Shown: positions 19,501-27,296 of the stretch, one piece after another | Position numbering within the stretch: position 1 is the stretch's first letter | Layout of the letters: each line of letters starts with the position of its first letter | Source: Oscillibacter sp. MSJ-31 | GTDB taxonomy: Bacteria; Bacillota; Clostridia; Oscillospirales; Oscillospiraceae | Assembly (NCBI RefSeq): GCF_018918025.1 | Contig: NZ_JAHLPT010000008.1 | Location: 1-64,000, forward strand | Direction: 5' to 3' | Length of the DNA: 64,000 bases | The notes under the pieces: model-generated | What the model was told of the DNA's origin: nothing | What the model saw: the letters and a program-made list of their open reading frames with translations, nothing else | The model's database searches: none | Position numbers and translations under genes: made by a program

Positions 19501-22500
19501 TGCCGCCGCTGAAACTGCTGATGTCCGTCAGCTTTGATGTGGTAAAAGTGCTTACCTGCGGGAAAGCGACGATCGCACTCGGCCTCACCGGCATCAGCCT
19601 GCAGGCCGAGAACATCGGTATCAAAAAGATCGAGAGCCTGACGGCCATCAAGAAGATGGGGCTCAGTCTTGAGTGGTATCCCGGCATTGACCTGCGCGCC
19701 AACATCGTGGTGAATCTCTTTGACGGCATCGTCTATGGCGGCGGCTACATCGTGCTCATCAGTCCGGACTACAAGGACGTTTTCTTCGAGATGTTTGCAC
19801 GCGCCCAATTGCGCGTTCCCGGCTCCGTCCCCATCGTGGGCGGCATGACGCTCGCGGGCATTGACCTCGGCATCAGCACCGAAAAGGTCTGGGGCGCGCT
19901 GGAGGTGCTGTTCATCACTCTCGGCGTCACTTACTACTGGGGCGAAGGCAGCGTGGATTTCAGCAAGGGCAGCAAGAGCAATCCCACCTTCCCCGACCTG
20001 CTGGGCTATGACGATATCCCCGTTTACTATGACGCGGAGCGCGATCAGACGCTCTACGCCCGCGTGGGCACCAACACCCAAATCATGGCCACCAACCTGC
20101 CTGACGACGGCAGCCTGACGCTGATGGCATCCCCCGCAATGCTGAAATCCAACGGCGACAAGAACCAGCATCAGTTCAACCTCGGCACCCATACCGGCAG
20201 CGATGCCATCGTGCAGATCACCTTCGACGCGAACGACATGGCGGATGCCAAGGCCAAGGCGGCAGCCATCAAAGTTGGGAGCACCGAGGGCGGCAGCGAC
20301 TATGGTCTTGTGCTCTATGAGCAGACAATAGATGCCAAAGGCAATCTTGTGTCCTCCAACCGCGACACCGCCAACGCCAACCTGAGCTACGACGAAACCA
20401 CCAAGAAGGCCACCTACGCCTTTACGGCGACAAAAGACACGCAGTACAACAAGCAGTGGTACATGTCCACCCCCGCGGGCAGCGATGTGATCCTCTACAA
20501 TGTTTCGGAGGTACCGAAGGTCACAGCGGTCAACGGCACGGTGAACGGTGGCAATCTTGACCTGACTTGGGAGGGCAGCGAGCTTTCCGAGCTGGATCAG
20601 ATCAGCTTCTACCTGTGCAGCGACAAGGACGCACAGGAGGCCGGCTACCGCATCGGAAAGGTGGACCGCGATCTTGGAAATAGCGAGGGGACCAGCGGCT
20701 CCGCCCCCCTTACTATCCCCGCCGACGTCCCCTCCGGCGAGTATTACATCCGTGGGGTGTACTCCAAGTCTGACGAGGTCAACGGCGTGGCGTTCAGCAA
20801 GAATAAGGTAAGCTGGACGAACAGCAACACCCCCGGCGCGGCAAGCTTTACCGCCAAGGCTGCGGGCAACCTGCAATACGCATTGACCATCCCGCAGGAC
20901 GCCAACACCGACGGCTATCTGGTGACCATCTACAACGCCGACGGCACCGCCACCGACTTCCAGCAGGTCAGCTATGACGCGGCGGACAGCGGCAGCACCG
21001 TCATCAACGTGGGCGGCAGCTATCAGGCCGCCGACCCGCAGGACAGCAGCAAGGTCAAGACCTTCGGCCTGACCGGCGGCAGGACCTACACCATCGGCGT
21101 CACGCCCTATAAGAGGGTAGCAACCAACAATAGCGGCGTTTTGGGCGAGACCGCCGTGTATGGCGCGGAGGTCAAGCAGACCTGTGCTCTGCCCAAGATG
21201 GTCACACCCACCGTGACCTTCTCCGCCAACAAGGCGGCGCAAAGCCGCACGGAGACCCAGCAGGACAAGGCAGGAAAGCCCTACACAGCCAAAAAGGATG
21301 TCTACACCGACAACGAACTGACCATCACCGCCGCGGTCAGCGAGGCCGTCACCGGCACCTGGCGGCTGGACAGCGCGAAGAGCAGCACCCCGTTTAACGG
21401 CACCGCAAGCATCTCCATCCCGCTGACCGATCTCACGGAGGGGGAGCACACCGTCACGCTTCAGGGCGCGGCGGCAGACGGCGACAGCTTCGCCACCACC
21501 TACACCTTCACGGTGGACACCCTGCCGCCCCAGCTGCTCCTCTCCTCTCCCGTAAACGGCAGCTTCTTCGACAAGAACGGCACCCTCACCGTTACCGGTG
21601 TCACCGACGCCGACGCGCGTTTTACGGTCGTCAGTAACGGCACACCGATTTACACGGGAAAAATCCTTGAGAGCAGTGAGTTCAACCCCGCAGACGGCAC
21701 ATTCTCTTTCTCGGTTGCTCTCCCCGATCCTAACAGCGCCTCCCAGCACGACCTGACCATCACCGTCGCCGACGACGTGGGCAACGCCACAGCGCCCCAG
21801 AGCGTCACGGTCAGCCACGGCGGACTTGCCGACCTGGCCTCGCTGGAGGTCATGGTGAACGGCCAAACCTACAGCAGCGGCAACCTCCCCGTCCCCGCAG
21901 CAGGGCTGAAAAATGTCCCGCTGACACTGGTGGGCGTCACCTCCAACGGCACCAAATTCAACCTCACCGGCTACAACGTGAACTGGGAGCTCACAACGGT
22001 CGAGGGCACCGCCTCTCTCTCCGACGGCACATTAACCGCCGCCGTGGGCAGTCAGGGCATCCTCACCGGTAAGCTGGCCGTTGCCAACGGCGCCTACCGC
22101 ACCGCGTCCCTGTGCTTCGGCGCACTGGCAAACCACATCGTAGCGGTCTCTTCCACCATCGGCGGCAGCGTCACCGGCGGCGGCGAGTATAACGGTGGCG
22201 AAACCGTCACCCTGACTGCCATACCGGATAACGGCTACCGCTTTGCCGGCTGGACTGTCACCGGCGCAAGTGTTGCCGATCTGACGGCAGCAACCATCAC
22301 CTTCACCATGCCGCGGGTGGGCAACGTCACGGCGCTGGCAAGCTTTGTCCCTGTGAGCAGCTCCGGCGGCACCGACATAAGCAGTGAAAGCGTTTCGGCA
22401 AAGGCCGGAGAGCTCGTCCGCGTAAAGCTGCCCGCGGGCAAGAGCGAGACAGAATATCTGCCCTGCTACACGGATAACAGCGGAACACTCGCCCTTGTAC

Positions 22501-23141
22501 CGGTCTCGGCAGTCATCGACGGCTATGTCACCTTCCTTGCCCCCCAGAGCGGAACATATCGCTTCACCTCCAACCCGGCCGCATTCAGTGATACAGCCAA
22601 CCATTGGGCCGCAGATGCTATCTCCTTCTGCGCGGCGCGTGAGCTCTTCAAGGGCGTCGGCGGCGGACGCTTTGCCCCCAACGAGCCCATGACCCGTGCC
22701 ATGTTCGCTACCGTGCTCTACCGTATTGCGGGTATGCCTGCCGTGAGCGGCGCGAATAGCTTCTACGACGTTGCGGCCGGCCAGTGGTACACGGATGCCA
22801 TTCTCTGGGGGCAGAGCACAGGCATCATCAGCGGCTACGGCAACGGCTTGTTCGGCACAAATGATCTGGTGACGCGCGAGCAGATGTGCGTAATGCTGTC
22901 GCGCTATCTGCAATGGGCAGGGTATGAGCTCCCGGCAGTAACCGCCGCCAAGCAGTTTGGCGACAAGGCACAAATTTCCAAATGGGCGGCAGATAATGTG
23001 GCTTTCTGCCAAACAAGAGGTCTCATCAACGGGCAGCCGAATAACCGCTTTGCACCGAAGGCCAACGCGACACGCGCAGAAAACAGCACCGTGCTCCAGC
23101 GCATGATCCTTGCCATTCTCGCCTCTGCCGAAACCCCATAA
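16509..23141 (+). CDS. Giant SLH-domain surface protein (2210 aa)
   Basis: It has a Sec signal peptide (cleavage near ALA-DE, residue 28) and starts 18 bases after the previous gene behind AAGGAGG. The N-terminal 550 residues are beta-sandwich-like; the middle (about 780-1160) is an unusual glycine- and hydrophobe-rich beta region with a GGGGG turn that I cannot assign; residues about 1330-1830 are fibronectin/Ig-like; 1875-1950 is an InlB-type bacterial repeat (GGSVTGGGEYNGGETVTL, GYRFAGWTV). Three SLH repeats at about 2026-2075, 2085-2140 and 2150-2200 anchor it to secondary cell-wall polymer. It is probably the wall-bound partner of the 2570-residue protein. Confidence 0.85.
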   Translation: MKKRLLSWLLCAAMVLGLLPTMAVTALADELAEAYTLSDDYISVSVSKKNGGFTVRTVEGDRLKKSDNNKKLLYHDGQYDTSFLSFRVGTGNAFKDYLFGGKYPNSSGVTVTEENGTVKAVWSVDSLTFTQSISLANTSSNESGMVSLSLSVTNSSGTAVPVQTRILYDTALGEQDFGYYQYNDTSTQQTETVSQEKVLTSGIPQQLFATDDPYSPSVVAYSVNSDKQPTQAAFGHWSHLASTLFDFTPVETLDFTNTRSEYMTADSAYALYFDLGSVAAGGSTSLNTYYGVFSNHQTPASDSVAVNLTAPVRLKLNGEKNNFVPESGVKGSAHFAVTVDFTNIAGEGAQDLSNVVLAVRSSRNLRSLTDDGAVTTSQGYETTDPFTIPYAELKVGESETKTLYFQARPSTDAAYERITVGVYKPDANGQLSETNKLGERMAYVLLPGSDGDVPQVNFAAMTPKIIYTEGTRHLFVTVTNPDLLADTGKWDLKVYSEDKKVSVPVPHENITIKDGIMDVALTEDIKLSEGGWYLQLEWTAAAVSANIVTADKKLQTAPELHFTVSADKKYKNDAYGVLAVVERKSDSYYSHEIVSFKDEAAYQSFVKDKVADNGKDNYEEILLTFKGEFTKKAVNGKDHYIAASTKKLVDGKHEVDNPIVINGCMDFEGGSLEVYYDTANAICTEFDGELYTNTERTSIWKGKAILTKIEMGTNYSLIPYNENGERGSYEPYGSGERKLNTDAAQNFTDKPITLIWPSAAGIGQTLSGMIFKLAYAQLGIMYETENQTNKIEETIGCVVSFTAALDLTFASGKVDENAIEPPTYWSKLQELWSSYDELQSGSLYQYAYNSGKFERALDWSEIDESGGEDNEKNIKGSVMVRDVLFGCGEGFIGVNFEVGVAIKNYISGLPEIEGTIEVKTINDWAFGVDGKIKLANFTVEAKVSFKSKNNIPIPDELYVFVSGFEPGLNIDGCGVIWLTGGGGGIKNLYDTIFMTQAVPPLKLLMSVSFDVVKVLTCGKATIALGLTGISLQAENIGIKKIESLTAIKKMGLSLEWYPGIDLRANIVVNLFDGIVYGGGYIVLISPDYKDVFFEMFARAQLRVPGSVPIVGGMTLAGIDLGISTEKVWGALEVLFITLGVTYYWGEGSVDFSKGSKSNPTFPDLLGYDDIPVYYDAERDQTLYARVGTNTQIMATNLPDDGSLTLMASPAMLKSNGDKNQHQFNLGTHTGSDAIVQITFDANDMADAKAKAAAIKVGSTEGGSDYGLVLYEQTIDAKGNLVSSNRDTANANLSYDETTKKATYAFTATKDTQYNKQWYMSTPAGSDVILYNVSEVPKVTAVNGTVNGGNLDLTWEGSELSELDQISFYLCSDKDAQEAGYRIGKVDRDLGNSEGTSGSAPLTIPADVPSGEYYIRGVYSKSDEVNGVAFSKNKVSWTNSNTPGAASFTAKAAGNLQYALTIPQDANTDGYLVTIYNADGTATDFQQVSYDAADSGSTVINVGGSYQAADPQDSSKVKTFGLTGGRTYTIGVTPYKRVATNNSGVLGETAVYGAEVKQTCALPKMVTPTVTFSANKAAQSRTETQQDKAGKPYTAKKDVYTDNELTITAAVSEAVTGTWRLDSAKSSTPFNGTASISIPLTDLTEGEHTVTLQGAAADGDSFATTYTFTVDTLPPQLLLSSPVNGSFFDKNGTLTVTGVTDADARFTVVSNGTPIYTGKILESSEFNPADGTFSFSVALPDPNSASQHDLTITVADDVGNATAPQSVTVSHGGLADLASLEVMVNGQTYSSGNLPVPAAGLKNVPLTLVGVTSNGTKFNLTGYNVNWELTTVEGTASLSDGTLTAAVGSQGILTGKLAVANGAYRTASLCFGALANHIVAVSSTIGGSVTGGGEYNGGETVTLTAIPDNGYRFAGWTVTGASVADLTAATITFTMPRVGNVTALASFVPVSSSGGTDISSESVSAKAGELVRVKLPAGKSETEYLPCYTDNSGTLALVPVSAVIDGYVTFLAPQSGTYRFTSNPAAFSDTANHWAADAISFCAARELFKGVGGGRFAPNEPMTRAMFATVLYRIAGMPAVSGANSFYDVAAGQWYTDAILWGQSTGIISGYGNGLFGTNDLVTREQMCVMLSRYLQWAGYELPAVTAAKQFGDKAQISKWAADNVAFCQTRGLINGQPNNRFAPKANATRAENSTVLQRMILAILASAETP

Positions 23142-23148
23142 GAAACAG

Positions 23149-23179
23149 CCGCGCCGGAGGATACATCCCTCCGGCGCGG
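23149..23179. other. GC-rich intergenic hairpin inside the surface-protein operon
   Basis: Arms 23149-23160 and 23168-23179 pair perfectly over 12 bases with a seven-base loop. There is no T tract, so it is more likely an mRNA processing or attenuation element that sets the protease level than a full terminator. Confidence 0.55.
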
Positions 23180-23198
23180 TGAAAGAACGGTATAAGAT

Positions 23199-24602
23199 AT
23201 GAAAAACAGCAAACAACTGATTGCAGCGCTGCTCTGCCTCGCCCTGTGGATTCTCCCCTTTCCCGCACACGCAGCAGAATCGGAGCCGATCCGCATCGCG
23301 TTTTTAGACAGCGGCGTTTCCCTCAAGCATCTGGACGCCGCGCAGGTGGAACCGGGAGAAAACTTTGTCTTTCCCGACCGCGACACGGATGACCGGATCG
23401 GCCACGGCACGGCAACCGCCGGTATGGTGCTCGGCTCAACGTCCCTTGGTCTGCCTGCCCTTTGCCCGCAGGCGGTCGTCGTCCCTCTGGTGTGCTACGA
23501 CGCCTACCCATCAGGCGTCAGCGCACGGGGAGACGGACATGTGATGGCGCAGGCGATCCGCTCGGCGGTCGATCTCTATCACTGCCGCATCATCAATATC
23601 AGCATGGGCATGACCCAGGACGATCCGGACCTGCGCGCAGCAGTGGATTATGCCCTTGCACAGGGTGCGATTCTCGTTTCCGCAGTGGGAAACGACAACC
23701 AAAACGCACCGGAGCGTGTGTATTATCCCGCGGCCTACGATGGTGTGATCGGCGTGGGCGCGGCGGACGGCACAGCTCCTGCCGGCTTTTCCCAACGGCA
23801 CGGCGTGGACATTCTGGCGCAGGGCGTCAACCTACCCACCGCCACCAATCGCAACAGCGCCAAGCCGCAGCTGCGCAGCGGCACCTCTTTCTCCTGCGCC
23901 TATGTCAGCGGACTTTGCGCCGCGATTTGGGCATCGGAGCCGGAGCTGAGCGCGGACGTGGTGCGCGACCGGCTTTACGCATCCGCCCGGGACATCGGTG
24001 ACCCCGGTTTCGACGCGGACAGCGGATGGGGCATTGTAACGGCGCAGCCAAGCGGCACGGAGGCTGGCGGCGAGGCGCTCTCCCCCGCAGGCGATGTGCC
24101 GACAGACGCCTATTACTGCGAGGCCGTCCGATGGGCGATGGAAAAAAGCATCGTCCGTGGCGTCGGCGGCGAACTCTTCGCTCCCGACCTGCCCTGCACC
24201 CGCGCACAGCTCGTCACCTTCCTCTGGCGCGCCGCCGGTTCTCCGGGTGGAGCACGGGCGGGTGACTTCACCGACATTTCCGCAGACAGCTACTATGCCG
24301 AGGCAGTCGCCTGGGCTGTTGAAAGCGGCATCACCGTCGGCACGGGCAACGGCCTCTTCCGTCCCGACGCAGCCTGCACTCGTGCGCAGGCGGTGACTCT
24401 CCTCTATCGTGCGAACGGCAGTCCTACGGTCAGCGGCAGCACCGCGTTCAGCGATGTGGCAGCCGACGCTTACTATGCAAGCGCGGTCATGTGGGCGGCA
24501 GAAAACAGCATCAGCAGCGGCGTTGGCAGCGGATCGTTCGGCTCTGACAATGACTGCACAAGAGCGCAGCTCGTGACCCTCCTGTGGCGCTGCATGAAAT
24601 GA
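23199..24602 (+). CDS. SLH-anchored subtilisin-like (S8) serine protease
   Basis: A signal peptide (ends near AHA-AES) is followed directly by the S8 catalytic domain, with no large propeptide: Asp in IAFLDSGVSL, His in GHGTATAGMV, oxyanion Asn in SAVGNDNQN and Ser in GTSFSCAYVSG. All three catalytic residues are present. From about residue 300 there are three SLH-type repeats (ending TRAQLVTFLWRAAG, TRAQAVTLLYRANG and TRAQLVTLLWRC), so the enzyme is wall-bound. It lies 57 bases after the 2210-residue SLH protein and probably belongs to the same operon. The natural substrate may be the giant proteins themselves (inference). Confidence 0.88.
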   Translation: MKNSKQLIAALLCLALWILPFPAHAAESEPIRIAFLDSGVSLKHLDAAQVEPGENFVFPDRDTDDRIGHGTATAGMVLGSTSLGLPALCPQAVVVPLVCYDAYPSGVSARGDGHVMAQAIRSAVDLYHCRIINISMGMTQDDPDLRAAVDYALAQGAILVSAVGNDNQNAPERVYYPAAYDGVIGVGAADGTAPAGFSQRHGVDILAQGVNLPTATNRNSAKPQLRSGTSFSCAYVSGLCAAIWASEPELSADVVRDRLYASARDIGDPGFDADSGWGIVTAQPSGTEAGGEALSPAGDVPTDAYYCEAVRWAMEKSIVRGVGGELFAPDLPCTRAQLVTFLWRAAGSPGGARAGDFTDISADSYYAEAVAWAVESGITVGTGNGLFRPDAACTRAQAVTLLYRANGSPTVSGSTAFSDVAADAYYASAVMWAAENSISSGVGSGSFGSDNDCTRAQLVTLLWRCMK

Positions 24603-24964
24603 GCCTTTGTCCTCGCAGTCCTCTATCCAACGATCATTCCCCTTATTCTTTCAGTGGCAATTTCGCTGGCAGCACAAAGCCGTACTGTGGCCGAGGGAGG
24701 GACGCTCCCCGTTTCGCCGTGTGAGCTGCTGTGTGCAACTCTTCGAGCGAAGGCGGGTGTGCTCGCTTTCGCCCGTGAAATCAAATGTGAGCCATTTGTG
24801 AGAGAAGTTGAAAAACGCAATGGGAAACAGTTAAGGTAGGGTTTGTGACAGTAACTTTTTGGCGATATTTGCGGGAACGGTTTTGGGCGAAAAGCCGAAC
24901 TTTACAGGAAGTTTTTTCGAGTGGCGGAGGCCGTTCGATTTTAGTACAGACTGGCTATAATTTG
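24603..24964. other. Gene-free stretch
   Basis: I see no convincing coding region, RNA gene or strong terminator in these 362 bases. The last 100 or so, next to the IS110 transposase fragment, may be the non-coding end of that element. Confidence 0.4.
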
Positions 24965-25195
24965 TCAAGCTGAAATCTCATTTGGGATACGGGGCGTATA
25001 GGCCTTGTTGTCTTTCATAACGGCGTAAATGATGGAGACCGTCTTCCTGCAGGTGTGGCTCACAGACGCCATATAGGAGTTTCCTCTCAGCGCCGGATTG
25101 TGAAGCACCGCCGATGAAGCCGCCAGCCAAATAGCGTGCCGCAAATATAGTGAGCCTCGTTTGGACATACGGTTTCTGACTCCTACAATAATTAT
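24965..25195 (-). mobile_element. IS110-family transposase, C-terminal remnant
   Basis: The minus-strand frame reads VRNRMSKRGSLYLRHAIW, LAASSAVLHNPALR, then SHTCRKTVSIIYAVMKDN, which is the C-terminal transposase_20 pattern of IS110-type elements (SKRGSxYLRRAIW...CRKxxxIIYAVM). The usual segment of about ten residues after NPALR is missing and the catalytic N-terminal DEDD domain is absent. It therefore cannot transpose. It abuts a fragment of an AAA-ATPase gene on the same strand. Confidence 0.75.
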
Positions 25196-25289
25196 TTGTA
25201 TACTTAATAAGCCCGGTTTTATCAACATAAATTTCCGAATTCAAAGCAACTTGAAATGCGGAATTGTCCGGATTTACAAACATTCCCAT
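25191..25289 (-). pseudogene. N-terminal fragment of an AAA-ATPase-like (PD-(D/E)XK fusion) gene
   Basis: From ATG 25289, behind AAGGGAG, the frame gives MGMFVNPDNSAFQVALNSE and IYVDKTGLIKYTN. This is the characteristic start of the AAA-ATPase_like family (about 500-550 residues) that is abundant in gut Clostridia. Homology stops after 33 residues, where IS110 sequence begins in another frame, so the ATP-binding core is gone. Confidence 0.65.
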
Positions 25290-25407
25290 ATTGCGATACT
25301 CTCCCTTCCGAAGCAGCACTACTAAAAGCAGATAACCTTGCGCAAGGATTCCGTTTCAAGATACCTTGATTTTATCATCGAACACCGTAAATATCAAGTC
25401 AATTGCC

Positions 25408-25478
25408 CATATCGTTATATCTATGTATGAAAAAGTCCGATTATCTCTTTACCCAATGAACCCAATGGTACGATGGTA
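25408..25478. repeat. 71-bp direct repeat, copy 2
   Basis: This matches 7428-7498 in the same orientation at 70 of 71 positions, 17,980 bases away. On the minus strand it provides the last codons of the membrane-protein frame at 25421-25996, as copy 1 does for the AAA-ATPase relic. Confidence 0.85.
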
Positions 25479-25996
25479 TCTGACTTGATGCTTCCATGTA
25501 ACAGCTCCGACAGTTCGGACTGACTAAAAATATGTTTTTCCCAATCAACGGTGCGCCGCAGCTCCAGCGCTTTCCGCGCCTCCTTTTTGCAGGATGCCGG
25601 TATGCGCGGCGGCGTTCTTCCGCGAGCAAGGGCAAACTCCAGCAGGCCTGCAATAATCACGGCTCCGCCCACAATGATCACATCGGTGGTTCTTGGCGGC
25701 ATCAAGCCAAGAATCAATGTCAAAAGGCCCAAAGCCAGCAGGAACACGCCATAAATGCGGCAGCGCACTGTCCGCTTTTCGCGCGCCGGGCCTTTCGCGG
25801 CGTGAGTTCTGATGCGGTCTATCGCATTCCATATAGCGGGGCAGCGCCGCCGGCTCTCAGCTTCCAAATGCCGGTGCAGCAGTTCTGTGGTTTCTCTGTC
25901 CACGGTGGGGTCATCGTAGTTGCTTATTTGAAAAAGATACATGTGCTTCTTCGTTTTTGAAACCGGCCTCTTGAGCGTGTCAAAAAATTCGTTCAC
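25421..25996 (-). CDS. Two-TM membrane protein of unknown function ending in the 71-bp repeat
   Basis: The frame runs from GTG 25996; an ATG at 25942 (MYLFQISNYDD) is an alternative start, and neither has a good ribosome site. The N-terminal half is charged and cytoplasmic (DRETTELLHRHLEAESRRR), followed by two hydrophobic segments near residues 85-125 (GVFLLALGLLTLILGLM and VIIVGGAVIIAGLLEFALA). The last 19 residues are encoded by the repeat and are shared with the unrelated frame at 7441, so the natural C-terminus has been replaced. The GTG lies in the arm of a 20-bp perfect hairpin. I do not recognise the family. Confidence 0.45.
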   Translation of the reverse strand: MNEFFDTLKRPVSKTKKHMYLFQISNYDDPTVDRETTELLHRHLEAESRRRCPAIWNAIDRIRTHAAKGPAREKRTVRCRIYGVFLLALGLLTLILGLMPPRTTDVIIVGGAVIIAGLLEFALARGRTPPRIPASCKKEARKALELRRTVDWEKHIFSQSELSELLHGSIKSDTIVPLGSLGKEIIGLFHT

Positions 25997-26035
25997 AGCA
26001 TATCGGACTGCCCCCGGGCAGTCCGATATGCTGTG
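25994..26035. other. 20-bp perfect inverted repeat
   Basis: Arms 25994-26013 and 26016-26035 pair without mismatch around a two-base loop. No T tract follows on either strand. It lies between the 3' end of the MsrAB gene and the start of the membrane-protein frame, so it may stop MsrAB transcription, or it may be a mobile-element end. Confidence 0.6.
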
Positions 26036-26080
26036 ATGTGCTGATAGTGCCTTGCATGAGAATTGCTGACCGCTTGCGTC

Positions 26081-27199
26081 CTATTTTTCAAACAGGTATA
26101 GCAGGTATCCGTAGCCTTCGGTCTCCATTTTTTCATAGGGGACGAAGCGCAGGGCTGCGCTGTTGATGCAGTAGCGCACGCCGTTGGGCGACTCCGGATC
26201 GCCGGTGAACACGTGGCCGAGGTGGGAGTCTCCGGCGCGGCTTCTGACCTCCGTGCGGCGCATCCCGTGGCTCAAATCCTCTTTTTCCACCACAGCGGGA
26301 CCCTCGATGGGCTTTGTAAAGGCGGGCCAGCCGCAGCCGCTCTCGTACTTATCCGTGGAGGAAAAGAGCGGCTCACCGGTGACGACATCCACATAGATGC
26401 CCTTTTCAAACTTGTCCCAGAGCTCGCCCGTGAAGGCGCGCTCCGTGCCGCTCTCCTGCGTGACGCGGTACTGCTCCGCCGTCAGCTTGTCCCGGATGGA
26501 CTCCGCCGCGGGCTTCTGATAGTCGCCCGGGTCGATGCGCAGTTTGGAGAAGAGCTCCATCTCCGCGCGCGGGATGTGGCAGTAGCCGTTGGGGTTCTTT
26601 TCTAAGTAGTTTTGGTGATATTCCTCGGCGGGATAGTAGTTTTTGAGCGGGCCGATCTCCACGAAGAATTTCTCGCTGCGACCGCGCTCGATCTCCGCGA
26701 TGCGCTTCACCGTTTCTCTCGCGCTTTCGTTGGTGTAGTAGACGCCGGTCTGGTACTGACTGCCCCGGTCGTTGCCCTGCCGGTTTTGTACCGTGGGGTC
26801 GATCACATAGAAGTAAGCCAGCAGCAGCGCGTCGAGGCTCACCTGCCCGGGGTCGTATTCCACCCGCACGGTCTCCCGAAAGCCGGTCTCTCCCTTGCAG
26901 ACGGTCTTGTAATCGGCATCCGCCTCGCAGGTGCCGTTGGCGTAGCCGCTCTCGGCGTCGATGACGCCGGGGATGGACTGCATCAGTTGTTCCATGCCCC
27001 AGAAGCAGCCGCCCGCCAGATAGATGACATTCTCTGTTTTATCCATATAGGTGATCTCCTCATCGGACCGGTCAAAAGCCGCTCCGTCCATGTTTGTTTC
27101 CTGTCCGCCCTTTTCCTTCGGCACAGTCTGCCGCCCGGCGGCGCAGCCGCTGAGCAGCAGCACCGAGGCGAAAAGCAGTGCCAATACGCTTCGATGCAT
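26081..27199 (-). CDS. msrAB: MsrAB methionine sulfoxide reductase fusion, lipoprotein
   Basis: It reduces both diastereomers of methionine sulfoxide in exported proteins. A lipoprotein signal with LLLSGC (Cys19) puts the 372-residue protein on the outer face of the membrane. The MsrA domain carries the catalytic GGCFWGME (Cys65); the MsrB domain has [17 protein letters not shown] and the catalytic [11 protein letters not shown] (Cys344). It is the last gene of an operon that also encodes a TlpA-like lipoprotein with a CxxC pair, a polyferredoxin membrane protein and a CD1871A small protein; these probably feed electrons to it. The ATG is preceded by AAAGGAGG. Confidence 0.93.
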   Translation of the reverse strand: MHRSVLALLFASVLLLSGCAAGRQTVPKEKGGQETNMDGAAFDRSDEEITYMDKTENVIYLAGGCFWGMEQLMQSIPGVIDAESGYANGTCEADADYKTVCKGETGFRETVRVEYDPGQVSLDALLLAYFYVIDPTVQNRQGNDRGSQYQTGVYYTNESARETVKRIAEIERGRSEKFFVEIGPLKNYYPAEEYHQNYLEKNPNGYCHIPRAEMELFSKLRIDPGDYQKPAAESIRDKLTAEQYRVTQESGTERAFTGELWDKFEKGIYVDVVTGEPLFSSTDKYESGCGWPAFTKPIEGPAVVEKEDLSHGMRRTEVRSRAGDSHLGHVFTGDPESPNGVRYCINSAALRFVPYEKMETEGYGYLLYLFEK

Positions 27200-27296
27200 C
27201 GCGTTTCCTCCTTTCAGGGGAATCAGGGCTCACTCCGCCCCTTGCCCGCCGGGGGCAATGCAATGGCGCACAGCAGGCGCTTTTTTAAATCTCGGG

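Noticed and set aside
16527-21866. 1779-codon antisense open frame opposite the 2210-residue SLH protein
   Set aside because: It is the shadow of a GC-rich coding strand: residue content is dominated by Gly, Ala, Val, His, Arg and Asp without domains, and no ribosome site precedes it. The same applies to the long antisense frames at 9324, 11946, 14799 and 59484.
22585-24600. Regularly spaced similar blocks that might suggest a CRISPR or DNA repeat array
   Set aside because: They are SLH protein repeats, conserved at the amino-acid level and not as DNA, with no constant repeat unit or spacer size.
7935-25478. Surface-protein block as a prophage or conjugative element
   Set aside because: No integrase, terminase, capsid, relaxase or type IV secretion genes are present; only direct repeats and IS relics mark the edges.
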